64,000 nucleotides of DNA from Persicitalea sp964500445 (GTDB lineage Bacteria; Bacteroidota; Bacteroidia; Cytophagales; Spirosomataceae). The DNA lies in NCBI GenBank assembly GCA_964500445.1, contig CAZCOG010000032.1, positions 11,022-75,021 of the forward strand. The letters run 5' to 3'. Every line of letters starts with the position of its first letter. Position 1 is the first letter of the stretch. Under the pieces are notes generated by a model, which was not told the DNA's origin, ran no database searches, and saw only the letters and a program-made list of their open reading frames with translations. This document shows, one piece after another, positions 27,297 to 35,619 of the stretch. The position numbers were made by a program, and so were the translations under genes.

Positions 27297-27344
27297 CTAT
27301 AAAGACAGGTAGGCTCCGTTCGCGGAGCCTACCTGTCTTTATAG
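27297..27344 (+). terminator. Very strong hairpin terminator
   Basis: A perfect 22-bp stem (27297-27318 with 27323-27344) and a TTCG loop, 17 bases after the stop of the ThuA fusion gene. There is no long T-run outside but the inner stem ends with TCTTTATAG. It separates GC-rich neighbours from the AT-rich TIR segment. Confidence 0.7.
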
Positions 27345-27691
27345 CCAGCCGCGCTGTGGAACGGTTATTAAATCAGAAAGTAAAACTCAAAAGCTCGCTT
27401 TAATCGTAAAAAGGGACCTAGAACGTGGTTATGTAGTTTATTTGAAAGGGATAGGATAGACAGGATGAATGAAAAGCGCCGTGCGACGCAATCCACAAGA
27501 AAATACTTTTGCTGCTAGTATTTTGTTTGAAACGTAGCTCTACGAATAATTATAACCACACAGCGTCCGTATCCAGAGTATAGTACCCTAAAAAGGAGAA
27601 ACGTGCAGCAGGTATTCAAAAAGTGCTGGAAATCTTGCGTTTATTTAAGATTTAATGGTGCGCTAAAATAAAAAACACTCAAATAGCAAAT
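27345..27691. other. AT-rich spacer before the TIR gene
   Basis: 347 bases, much lower in G+C than the left flank. It includes a small palindrome (CGTAGCTCTACG at 27533-27544) and no recognisable gene. Composition fits the left border of an acquired piece of DNA. Confidence 0.4.
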
Positions 27692-28123
27692 ATGAAAGTT
27701 TTTATCAGTTGGTCTGGTGAAATAAGCAGACAGATAGGTGAGGCAATAAAAGAGTGGTTGCCAGCAGTTTTGCAAAACGTCAAACCGTACTTTACACCCA
27801 ACGACATAGAAAAGGGTTCCCGTTGGAATGCAGACATTTCAAAAGAGCTTGGTCAAAGTAAATTAGGAATATTTATTTATACAAAAGACAACCTTGAAAG
27901 TCAATGGATGCTATTCGAAGCAGGGGCGATTAGTAAAACATTAGACAGTTCTAAAGTATGTCCTATTCTGTTTGGCTTAGACAATTCCGATTTCAAAGGA
28001 CCACTTACGCAGTTTCAGACTTCACAATTTCAAAAAACTGACCTTAAAAGACTAGTTTATTCTATCAATAATAGCCTTTCTGATCAAAAACTAGACGAAA
28101 AAGTTTTAGATGAAGTCTTTTAA
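27692..28123 (+). CDS. TIR-domain protein, N-terminal part (stops at TAA)
   Basis: 143 residues. TIR_2-type domain: KVFISWSGEISRQI, the BB-loop region YFTPNDIEKGSRW, LGIFIYTKDNLESQWMLFEAGAIS with the likely catalytic Glu at E76, and CPILFGLDN. Bacterial TIRs of this type cleave NAD or make cyclic ADP-ribose signals in anti-phage defence. The frame ends at TAA (28121-28123) and is followed at once by ATG in the same frame, so 27692-28582 reads as one gene with a single stop where the family would have a residue before MWWPKLES. AT-rich, unlike its flanks, so likely acquired. Confidence 0.85.
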   Translation: MKVFISWSGEISRQIGEAIKEWLPAVLQNVKPYFTPNDIEKGSRWNADISKELGQSKLGIFIYTKDNLESQWMLFEAGAISKTLDSSKVCPILFGLDNSDFKGPLTQFQTSQFQKTDLKRLVYSINNSLSDQKLDEKVLDEVF

Positions 28124-28582
28124 ATGTGGTGGCCTAAACTTGAAAGCAAGGTTAAGAAAATTTTGGAGACGAATAATGTTAGTAATACTTCCGTTCGCAA
28201 CGACAGAGAACTTCTTGAAGAAATTCTTGCAATCTCAAGGTTGACAGCAAAACGGACAAGTGATTCTAATAAAACTACATCTAAACTGAAATATAATATT
28301 GAACTTTTTGAAAAATTGGTTGCAAACTTTGTAGATGGAACAGAAGTAGTTTTTGAGTTGGATTGGGAACATACAAAGTCGTGTTTGGACGGAGAGTGGT
28401 TGAGGCATTTTATTTCACCAAACGGAGATTTTTTAAACCCAAGCGTAGAAGATGAAGGTAATAATTGGGCAAATAGAGTAGGATTTCTAGAATCTTACAG
28501 AAAATTAAAATCTTTTATGGAAAATTATGAATTAAGAAAATTGCATTCGTTTTTTGACAACAATGAAGATTTACCTTTTTGA
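28124..28582 (+). CDS. C-terminal part of the TIR protein
   Basis: 152 residues, in the same frame as the TIR part and starting with the ATG that directly follows its TAA. It opens with MWWPKLESKVKKILE, which completes the TIR domain boundary helix, then a coiled segment (NDRELLEEILAISRLTAK) and a hydrophilic C-terminal region (TEVVFELDWEHTKSCLDGEW, NWANRVGFLES) that I do not recognise. It could be made by reinitiation at TAAATG as a separate chain, or the whole locus may be one gene killed by a nonsense change. Not functional in TIR catalysis by itself. Confidence 0.6.
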   Translation: MWWPKLESKVKKILETNNVSNTSVRNDRELLEEILAISRLTAKRTSDSNKTTSKLKYNIELFEKLVANFVDGTEVVFELDWEHTKSCLDGEWLRHFISPNGDFLNPSVEDEGNNWANRVGFLESYRKLKSFMENYELRKLHSFFDNNEDLPF

Positions 28583-28792
28583 AAGTATAAAGGCTATTGA
28601 TGAGTGAATAAGATCGTAAATTTTTAGCCGTCCGCAAACGATGACCCAGGCAGGGGCAAATGTTTATGGATAACCAGGTACTATAAACCGACGCCCCCCC
28701 CAGCGGCCCGACTAACTACCAATCAAGAAACGTTAACAGTAGATTAGCACGGCACCATAACGCCATACTCAACCCTACCACATTTCAAAATC

Positions 28793-29305
28793 TCAAATAG
28801 CTTTTTCCGCCACCACCTCCACCCGATCTCCCACCCGAATAGCCCCTTCTCGCACGACTCGCGCCAAAATGCCCCCGTGCTGGCGCATCGCGTTGTAGCC
28901 ACCAGGACCGAGGTTCTGCTCCATGCGGCTGCACGGATGACATTCACCGCTGTACTCGAACTCCGCTTCGCCAATAGTGAAGCGTTTGTCTTTCAAAGCC
29001 AACAGGTTGAGGCCCCGTACTAAGATATTCCGGCGCAAGAGCAGCGGATCGACCGTTTCCTGGCCCAAATAAGAAGCTACTGCCGGGAGGTGCTCCGCCT
29101 GAATCAGTGTGACCTGACGCTTACTGCCGGGCTTGCCCGCGTAGTGGTCGCCATCGAGTCCGGTACCGGGGCGGGCATAAACTTCTTTGACTTCCTGCAT
29201 TGGCTGTCGTTTGACGGGCCGGATGCCCAGCCACTCCACCGTACCCGGTTGGGCAAAGTTTTGCATCAATTGACTTAAAGGAGATTTTTCGGAAAGTGAG
29301 GCCAT
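28793..29305 (-). CDS. MOSC domain protein
   Basis: 170 residues. MOSC (molybdenum cofactor sulfurase C-terminal) features: VEWLGIRPVKRQPMQEV, GLDGDHYAGKPGSKRQVTLI, RRNILVRGLNLLAL and the conserved Cys in YSGECHPCSRME, with the C-terminal GGILARVVREGAIRVGD. It matches the YiiM-like stand-alone family, thought to handle sulfur or Moco-dependent reduction. The Mo hydroxylase genes at 2184-4934 are a plausible but distant partner. GC content is back to the genome level here. Confidence 0.9.
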   Translation of the reverse strand: MASLSEKSPLSQLMQNFAQPGTVEWLGIRPVKRQPMQEVKEVYARPGTGLDGDHYAGKPGSKRQVTLIQAEHLPAVASYLGQETVDPLLLRRNILVRGLNLLALKDKRFTIGEAEFEYSGECHPCSRMEQNLGPGGYNAMRQHGGILARVVREGAIRVGDRVEVVAEKAI

Positions 29306-29402
29306 GAGAAGGTTTGTAATTCGTTATCAGGGTAAAGTACGTTCTTAGGGGTCTTATTACAGTAGTTTAGCTTGTTCTTCGGTCTCGCAGACCAATCACC
29401 GC

Positions 29403-31730
29403 ATGAAGAATTTTTCAAAAGTACTCATACTTACGTCCCTGATCTTCACTTTGACCGGAAGTCGTTCGGTAAAAGAGGACGAGGTGCAGCGGCCGCTTGA
29501 TGTTTGGGCCATTCGCTCGGTGCTGGACAAAAAGCCGAGGATGCTGACCGTGGCGCTGGACAAAGACATGTACGTGGCCTACGACATGGCCCGCTGCAAG
29601 ATCTATAAAGTGTGGAAGGGTGGCATTTCGATGGACGGCACGGCCTACACAGGCAAAAAGGAAATTCAGCCGACATCCTGGGGAGTAAACTACCTTACTG
29701 ACAGTAGCCAAAACTTCAAATGGACGGCAAAACTGGAAGGGAAAGAGCTGCCGATTCGGATGCAGAGCAAAGGGTACTTTTTCAGAAAAAATCAAATTTA
29801 TCTGCAACACGATCTCCTGCTTGGTATAGATACCATTCGGATTGAGGAACGGCCCGAGTTTGTGCGGAATAATGCCGGAAAACCGGGACTGGAACGAGTT
29901 TTCGTCACGAGTAATGTCCCTGCTAACGTTTCGGTTACGTTGAAATCGACGTTGGGTAATTTAGAATTGGTCCCTAACGGTAGATCGCGCCACGTCGATT
30001 ATTTTGATCCCCTTCCCGCCCAGTCGCTCCCTGTTGTCCAGAAAGAATACGCTCACAAAGGCCAGGAAATCATTGAAAAAAGCGACTGTCTGACCTGTCA
30101 CGAATTGTATGAGGCCAATGTCGGCCCTTCGTTCCAGCAGGTGGCCATGCGGTATCCCAAAGACGTAAAAACCGTGGCGCAACTGGGCAACAAAATCAAA
30201 AATGGCGGCACGGGAGCCTGGGGCAGTGGCGTAATGAACGCACACCCGGCTTTGTCTGCCGATGAAATAAGCAGCATTCTCGACTACGTTTTTACCCTGA
30301 AACCCAAGGATGCCAAGCCCCGGAAAAGTACCGAAGAAGGCGTAGTGAATTCTGCTGCTTCATTGCCGACCAAACCCGGCTTCGGCGCATCGCTGGCAGG
30401 CGTTCATCCCGCTTATGAGCTGACCGACCTGCACACTTCTGGCTTCAAACCTAAGGTAGGTGCCATGGCCTTCCTGCCCGACGGGCGTCTGCTGGTTACG
30501 ACCTGGGATGCCGTCGGTGGGCTGTACGTGCTGGATGGTGTGACGGGCAAAAATCCTACGGAGGTTAAGGTGAAGCGCATCGCCTCCGGTCTGGCCGAGC
30601 CTTTGGGCATGGCGGTTGTGGATGGCGAGATTTACGTCCTGCAAAAACAGGAACTCACAAAACTCATCGATCACGATGGCGACGAGGTCATTGACGAGTA
30701 CCGCACGATTTGTAACAGTTGGGGAGCCACCGCCGATTTTCATGAATTTTCATTTGGATTGGTTTACCGGGATGGGTACTTCTACGCCACTCTATCGATG
30801 GCCATGCGCCTTACCCCCGAGGAAAAGCAACTGCCCGACCGGGGGCGTACGATTCGAATCAGCAAAGACGGTAGGTTCGAGTCGGTGAATTTCGGGCTAC
30901 GGACGCCTAACGGCATCGGGGTCGGCGTGGATGATGAGCTTTTTGTGCTGGACAACCAGGGTCAGTGGCTGCCGGGAAACAAACTCATTCATGTCCGCGA
31001 GGGCGACTTTAACGGCATGGGCTGGGGCTGGCTCGATGAATCGGCACCCATGCCCCGCATGGTACCACCCGCGATCTGGCTTCCCGAGGATGAAATTGGC
31101 AACTCGCCTTCTGAACCCGTTTTGATCCAAGAAGGAATCTACAAAGGGCAGATGTTGCACGGCGAAGTAACGCATGGTGGAATTGTCCGCGATTTCCTGG
31201 AAAAAGTAAATGGAAAGTACCAGGGCGCAGCCTTCCGCTTTTCGCAAGGCTTCGCGGCGGGTATCAACCGCATGCGCTGGGGACCTGATGGCGCGCTATA
31301 CGTGGGCGAAGTGGGGATGGCGCCCGGCGGATGGAGCTGGAAAGATCAAACTTCGGGCTTGCAAAAATTGACCTATACGGGCAAAGTACCCTTCGAGATG
31401 CTGGCCGTGCGGGCTAAGCCGAAGGGCTTTGAAATTGAGTTTACCGAGCCTCTATCCAAAAATGTGCAGGCAGACTTCAAGAACCTGTTTATCCAGCAAT
31501 GGTGGTACAAGCCCACGCCCAGCTACGGTGGCCCGAAAATGGACTTGACCGATTTGAAAGCCAGTCGAATGTCACTTTCTCAGGATGGCAGGCGGCTGTA
31601 CGTGGAAATTCCCGGCTTACGGAAGGAAAATGTCATTTATTTCCGCCTACCGATCGACTTGAAATCAGCTTCCGGGCACCCTCTGTGGACTTCGGAGGCC
31701 TGGTACACTTTGAATGAAATACCCCAGTAA
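29403..31730 (+). CDS. Heme-c containing dehydrogenase of the membrane-bound dehydrogenase type
   Basis: 775 residues with signal peptide. An N-terminal beta-rich region of about 215 residues (ALDKDMYVAYDMARCKIYKVW) comes first, then a cytochrome c domain with CLTCH near residue 228 and Met in VMNAHPALSADEI, then a propeller dehydrogenase (MAFLPDGRLLVTTWDAVGGLYVLDG, LGMAVVDGEIYVLQ, RWGPDGALYVGEV). Similar to glucose/sorbosone-dehydrogenase-like and PVC proteins, so it probably oxidises a sugar or polyol in the periplasm and passes electrons through its own heme. The next gene, an enolase-superfamily enzyme, starts 36 bases on. Confidence 0.85.
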   Translation: MKNFSKVLILTSLIFTLTGSRSVKEDEVQRPLDVWAIRSVLDKKPRMLTVALDKDMYVAYDMARCKIYKVWKGGISMDGTAYTGKKEIQPTSWGVNYLTDSSQNFKWTAKLEGKELPIRMQSKGYFFRKNQIYLQHDLLLGIDTIRIEERPEFVRNNAGKPGLERVFVTSNVPANVSVTLKSTLGNLELVPNGRSRHVDYFDPLPAQSLPVVQKEYAHKGQEIIEKSDCLTCHELYEANVGPSFQQVAMRYPKDVKTVAQLGNKIKNGGTGAWGSGVMNAHPALSADEISSILDYVFTLKPKDAKPRKSTEEGVVNSAASLPTKPGFGASLAGVHPAYELTDLHTSGFKPKVGAMAFLPDGRLLVTTWDAVGGLYVLDGVTGKNPTEVKVKRIASGLAEPLGMAVVDGEIYVLQKQELTKLIDHDGDEVIDEYRTICNSWGATADFHEFSFGLVYRDGYFYATLSMAMRLTPEEKQLPDRGRTIRISKDGRFESVNFGLRTPNGIGVGVDDELFVLDNQGQWLPGNKLIHVREGDFNGMGWGWLDESAPMPRMVPPAIWLPEDEIGNSPSEPVLIQEGIYKGQMLHGEVTHGGIVRDFLEKVNGKYQGAAFRFSQGFAAGINRMRWGPDGALYVGEVGMAPGGWSWKDQTSGLQKLTYTGKVPFEMLAVRAKPKGFEIEFTEPLSKNVQADFKNLFIQQWWYKPTPSYGGPKMDLTDLKASRMSLSQDGRRLYVEIPGLRKENVIYFRLPIDLKSASGHPLWTSEAWYTLNEIPQ

Positions 31731-31766
31731 TGTCCTGCAACGGCGCGAAGCGAAGCACCTGACTTT

Positions 31767-33143
31767 ATGAAAATCAACCGAAGAGAATTTATCCAATGCA
31801 GCAGCGCCGCCGTGGCTCTTGGCCTGACGACAGACAAACTACACGCCATGCCGAAAGAAAAAACCATCCGCATCAAGGATGTCAGTTCCAACTTTGAGCG
31901 TGAGCCGCTGAATCCGTACCGTTTCAAGGGCAGCGCCATCACCGAGAGCTGGCAGACTTTGGCCTATCTGAAAACGGATGCTGAAGTTCACAAAATCGGG
32001 CAATGCACGCAGGGCGTTCTCTGGTCGGATTCCAAGGTATTCGCCAACCATTCGGAAACGGCGGGCAATGCGTTGATGTACGCCATGACCGAGCGGGCCT
32101 TGCAAATGATGAAGGGTACTTCTTTCCAAAATCCGGTAGCTCTGGTGGATGATTTGCTACCCGAAGTACTGGCGTATGGCAAGAAAATTACGGGGAATCC
32201 CGACCTCAGAACTACCTTCGCTCTCAACGCCCTGGTGGCGGTGGATAATGCCGCCTGGTTGCTTTACGCGCAAGAAAATGGTCTCACCAAATTCGATGAT
32301 ATGATTCCGGCGGCTTACCGCCCCGGCCTGTCGTACCATCATGAAAAGGTGGCTAGTATCCCGTCGTTCAGTGTAGGAACTACCGCCGAGCGGATCAAGC
32401 AAGCCGCCGACGAGGGGTACTTTATCCTGAAACTAAAAACCGGGGCGGCGGGGACGCAATCCGAAATGATCGAAAAGGACATCGCCTTCCTGACTGCCGT
32501 GCATAAAGCCATTGGGCACTACGAAACGCCCTACACGGCCAGCGGGAAAATCCCATACTACTTCGACGCCAACGGCCGTTACGAAAAAAAGGAAACACTG
32601 ATGCGCTTCCTGGATCACGCCAAAAAGATCGGGGCCTTCGACCAGATTGCGGTGATCGAGGAGCCATTTGGGGAAGAAAATGAAACCTATGTGGGGGATT
32701 TGGGCGTGCGCGTAGCCGCTGACGAAAGTGCCCATACCGTGGAGGATGCCGCCACTCGCATTGAGCAGGGCTACGGAGCCATCGCTGTGAAGGCCATCGC
32801 CAAAACCATGAGCATGACGATGAAAATCACGCAATTGGCCTATGAGAAAAAAATCCCCTGTTTCTGCGCTGACCTCACCGTCAACCCCATTCTGGTAGAT
32901 TGGAACAAAGCTGTGGCTGCCCGGCTGCCGCCTTTCCCAGGTATGAGCATTGGCTTGCAGGAAACCAATGGCCACCAGTACTTCAAAAACTGGGAGCGAT
33001 TGGAAACGTACCATCCGATGCACGGAGCCAACTGGACCGAAACGGTAGATGGAGTGTACGTTACCGACAAATCCTTTTACGAAAAAAGCGGCGGCATATT
33101 AATGCCATCGGCACATTACGAAGCGGTATTTGCGGAGAAATAG
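31767..33143 (+). CDS. Enolase-superfamily (mandelate racemase/muconate lactonizing type) enzyme
   Basis: 458 residues, exported by a Tat-like or Sec leader (KINRREFIQCSSAAVALGL). The metal and acid-base set is visible: K-x-K in FILKLKTG, Asp in YFDANGRY, Glu in AVIEEPFGEE, Asp/Glu in AADESAHTVEDA, and a distal Lys in AIAVKAIAKT. Such enzymes remove an alpha-proton from a carboxylate and then dehydrate or racemise it, for example L-Ala-D/L-Glu epimerases or sugar-acid dehydratases. With the upstream heme-c sugar dehydrogenase this suggests oxidation of a sugar followed by acid dehydration. Export of an enolase-superfamily enzyme is uncommon. Confidence 0.85.
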   Translation: MKINRREFIQCSSAAVALGLTTDKLHAMPKEKTIRIKDVSSNFEREPLNPYRFKGSAITESWQTLAYLKTDAEVHKIGQCTQGVLWSDSKVFANHSETAGNALMYAMTERALQMMKGTSFQNPVALVDDLLPEVLAYGKKITGNPDLRTTFALNALVAVDNAAWLLYAQENGLTKFDDMIPAAYRPGLSYHHEKVASIPSFSVGTTAERIKQAADEGYFILKLKTGAAGTQSEMIEKDIAFLTAVHKAIGHYETPYTASGKIPYYFDANGRYEKKETLMRFLDHAKKIGAFDQIAVIEEPFGEENETYVGDLGVRVAADESAHTVEDAATRIEQGYGAIAVKAIAKTMSMTMKITQLAYEKKIPCFCADLTVNPILVDWNKAVAARLPPFPGMSIGLQETNGHQYFKNWERLETYHPMHGANWTETVDGVYVTDKSFYEKSGGILMPSAHYEAVFAEK

Positions 33144-33144
33144 G

Positions 33145-33735
33145 TTATTGATTTCTGTAAAACCTATCGTCCTCCCATTTTTCGGGATTATTTTCGATAT
33201 AACCGGAAATGTTTTGAAAGGAGCGTTGCGAGCGGATGATATGTTCGTAGTAATTCCGCTGCCACAATTTACCCAGAAATCGCGGCCACCCATGATCCTT
33301 GACCCCGCGAATATATTCATTCGTTGACATCGTTTTGAACCATTGCACCACCCTATGTAGGGGCGAACCTATGTGTTCGCCCAGAACGCCACCATTCGGG
33401 ATAAGGTGTTCGGTTTTTGCATCGGTTGGGCGGACACGTAGGTCCGCCCCTACGGCGGCAGCGTTTCCTTTGTTGATAATGATTGCGTGGAAATGGTTTG
33501 GCATCACTACGAAATCGCTTGGCTCAATGTCAGGGAATTTATGGGCCAGCTCTCGATACCATTTCTCGATCATTTTCCCCGCAGCATTCAAAACCATTTT
33601 GCCATCTACGACTACCCCGAAAAAACATTCCATGTCCGTCACGCAAATCGTAATGAAGTAGAGGCCCGCCTGGGAATAATCGTAATCTTTCAGCCGAATG
33701 GAACGGCGATGATGCTTTTCTGGATCGAATGCCAT
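33145..33735 (-). CDS. REP-associated tyrosine transposase (RAYT, Y1_Tnp/IS200-like)
   Basis: 196 residues. Single-domain HUH nuclease: histidines in PNHFHAIIIN, N-terminal RRSIRLKDYDYSQAGLYFIT, and the catalytic Tyr in WQRNYYEHIIRS. RAYTs cut and move REP palindromes and are usually single-copy host genes rather than an IS. The middle of the protein (about residues 92-127) is an insertion encoded by two inverted REP-like palindromes (33357-33382 and 33428-33453). Its stop touches the stop of the enolase-family gene (2 bases apart, convergent). Confidence 0.9.
   Translation of the reverse strand: MAFDPEKHHRRSIRLKDYDYSQAGLYFITICVTDMECFFGVVVDGKMVLNAAGKMIEKWYRELAHKFPDIEPSDFVVMPNHFHAIIINKGNAAAVGADLRVRPTDAKTEHLIPNGGVLGEHIGSPLHRVVQWFKTMSTNEYIRGVKDHGWPRFLGKLWQRNYYEHIIRSQRSFQNISGYIENNPEKWEDDRFYRNQ
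33357..33453. repeat. Pair of inverted REP-like palindromes inside the RAYT gene
   Basis: Each 26-bp unit (33357-33382 and 33428-33453) folds on itself: GGGCGAAC with GTTCGCCC in the first, GGGCGGAC with GTCCGCCC in the second. The second is the reverse complement of the first with three base changes. Together they resemble a BIME, the form RAYT enzymes act on. They are read through as GEHIGSPLH and GADLRVRPT, peptides that arise whenever this repeat is translated. Confidence 0.85.
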
Positions 33736-33753
33736 TCCCGTAAATCAAAAAAA

Positions 33754-33781
33754 AACGCCGGAATTTAAAAACTCCGGCGTT
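33754..33781 (-). terminator. Rho-independent terminator of the phosphorylase gene
   Basis: AACGCCGGA (33754-33762) pairs with TCCGGCGTT (33773-33781). On the minus strand the hairpin is followed by a run of nine T. It sits 23 bases after the phosphorylase stop, between it and the RAYT gene. Confidence 0.85.
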
Positions 33782-33804
33782 ACTATTAATTACTACCAAT
33801 AAAA

Positions 33805-35454
33805 TCAATATAACTTCTCGTAGTACTCCGTCGCCATGCGGTCAGAGCCGAAGAAGGCGTTGACATCATTCATGCTGGTCAGTACCATTTCCTGCCATTT
33901 TTCGGGTTGGTCGTAGTAGGTGGGAAGTACCTTCGTTTCAATCAGGTCATACAGGTGTTCCATATCCTGTTTATTGATATCATCCCCAGCAGCTACGGGA
34001 ACGATAAAAGCATTTTCGCCGTCGCGGGCAAACTCGCAAATCCAGCCGTCGTAGGTAGATAGGTTGAGCGAAGCGTTCATGGCGGCAGTCATGCCGCTGG
34101 TGCCTGAGGCCTCACGAGTTACCACAGGATTGTTTAGCCAGGCATCGGAACCGTCTTTCATCAGCTTGGAGAGGGCCAGTTCATAGCCGGTCAGCACAGC
34201 CATATTGTCGTACAGATTGCTGAGATAAACCAGGTCGTTAAAGGTCGCGATGGCTCCCATATCTTTGGGATACGGTTTCCCGGCCCAGATTACCTGAACC
34301 GGATATTTATCGTTAGTCATCAACCTGTGGAAGCGTTCGCGATCCCAGGTCAGCATATCGGCCCGCTTGTAGCCCGCAAAACGCCTGGCCCACACAATGG
34401 TAAGTACTTTGGGATCAAACAGCTTTCCGCATTGATTGGCCACGGTCTTGAATAACTCCTTTTTGAGTTCCTCTTTGCGGGCCATAATGGCCTTGGTGTC
34501 TTTGGCCAGACGAGCGGCTTCCAATGTCTTATCAGTCCAGTAGGCCTGGTTCTGAGCGTTGGTAATGTGGTCAATTTCGCAAATTTTGTCGTAACCGCCC
34601 CACATTTGTCGCGACACCTCCCCGTGTAATTTGGACACGCCATTGGCCTTACGGGCTAAGCGTAGTGCGGCCAGTGAGTGATTGAACACGCTATCTTTCT
34701 GTCCCGTAATCTTCCGCACTGTGGCGAGTGGCAACCCTGCGAAGAATCCTAGATTTTTCAGGAAATTAATATCGTGCTTCTCATTTCCTGCCTCTTCGGG
34801 CGTGTGGGTGGTGAACACGAAACGTTTCTTCAACTGCGGCGCGGTTTTGAATTTTTGGTACAGGTAGAAAGCTCCCGAAAGCGCGTGGGCTTCGTTGAAG
34901 TGGTACACTTCCGGCTCGTAGTCCAGGGCGTCGAGCATCTTGGTGCCGCCGATACCCAGCACCATGCACTGCGCGACCTTGGTAGCTGGGTCTGCGGAGT
35001 AAAGATTATAGGAAATAGAACGGGCATAATGGTCATTTCCGTCCGTGTCCGTTGTAAGCAGAAACATGGGCGCGGTGTTAAACACATCGGGCGGGAGGTA
35101 GTAGGCGTGCACCCACACGGTTTTGCCTGATATCTCAATGCTAACCTTGGTTTCTGTGTCGATGAGGTAGTGATAAATCTTTTCCCGGAATTCGGGCTTC
35201 ATGCTGTTGTCCTGGTTTCGTTCCTGGTCGTAGTAGCCATGTTTCCAGAGCATCCCGATGCCGATCAAATTCTGATTTAGGGCATAAGCACTCTTCATAT
35301 GCGATCCGGCCAGAAAGCCCAGACCGCCGGAATAAATTTTTAACGCCTGATCCACAGCAAATTCCATGGAAAAATACACAACCGACTTCTTAAATTTTTT
35401 GTCGGGTTTGAGAGGGTGTTGAAAAGGTATGGTGAACGAACTTCTTGGTTTCAT
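33805..35454 (-). CDS. Alpha-glucan family phosphorylase, with Thr at the usual PLP-lysine site
   Basis: 549 residues from the ATG at 35454 (the TTG three codons earlier is an alternative). Short glycogen-phosphorylase family (GT35): VVYFSMEFAVDQALKIYSGGLGFLAGSH, VYHFNEAHALSG, FTTHTPEEAGN, and WARRFAGYKRADML. The pyridoxal-phosphate loop, normally SGTSGMK, reads EASGTSGMTAAMN, confirmed from the codons, so the Schiff-base lysine is absent there. In normal members the enzyme frees glucose-1-phosphate from glycogen. Whether this branch uses another lysine, or has a different activity, is open. Own terminator follows. Confidence 0.85.
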   Translation of the reverse strand: MKPRSSFTIPFQHPLKPDKKFKKSVVYFSMEFAVDQALKIYSGGLGFLAGSHMKSAYALNQNLIGIGMLWKHGYYDQERNQDNSMKPEFREKIYHYLIDTETKVSIEISGKTVWVHAYYLPPDVFNTAPMFLLTTDTDGNDHYARSISYNLYSADPATKVAQCMVLGIGGTKMLDALDYEPEVYHFNEAHALSGAFYLYQKFKTAPQLKKRFVFTTHTPEEAGNEKHDINFLKNLGFFAGLPLATVRKITGQKDSVFNHSLAALRLARKANGVSKLHGEVSRQMWGGYDKICEIDHITNAQNQAYWTDKTLEAARLAKDTKAIMARKEELKKELFKTVANQCGKLFDPKVLTIVWARRFAGYKRADMLTWDRERFHRLMTNDKYPVQVIWAGKPYPKDMGAIATFNDLVYLSNLYDNMAVLTGYELALSKLMKDGSDAWLNNPVVTREASGTSGMTAAMNASLNLSTYDGWICEFARDGENAFIVPVAAGDDINKQDMEHLYDLIETKVLPTYYDQPEKWQEMVLTSMNDVNAFFGSDRMATEYYEKLY

Positions 35455-35559
35455 AAAATACAATTGGTTAGGTTAAGTTGCGAACGGATAAAAATTCGTG
35501 CCGCTTATTCGATGGACGGGGTAGCGGGTAGTTTTGGTTTTTGTTGAAACTGATAATGA

Positions 35560-35592
35560 AAGAGCCTTTTCCTGCTATCGGAAAAGGCTCTT
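35560..35592 (-). terminator. Hairpin terminator of the DUF3500 gene
   Basis: AAGAGCCTTTTCC (35560-35572) and GGAAAAGGCTCTT (35580-35592), 13 perfect pairs with a 7-base loop, just after the DUF3500 stop and before the phosphorylase start. Confidence 0.75.
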
Positions 35593-35619
35593 GGTAGGTA
35601 AAGTACGTTATTTTGAGAA

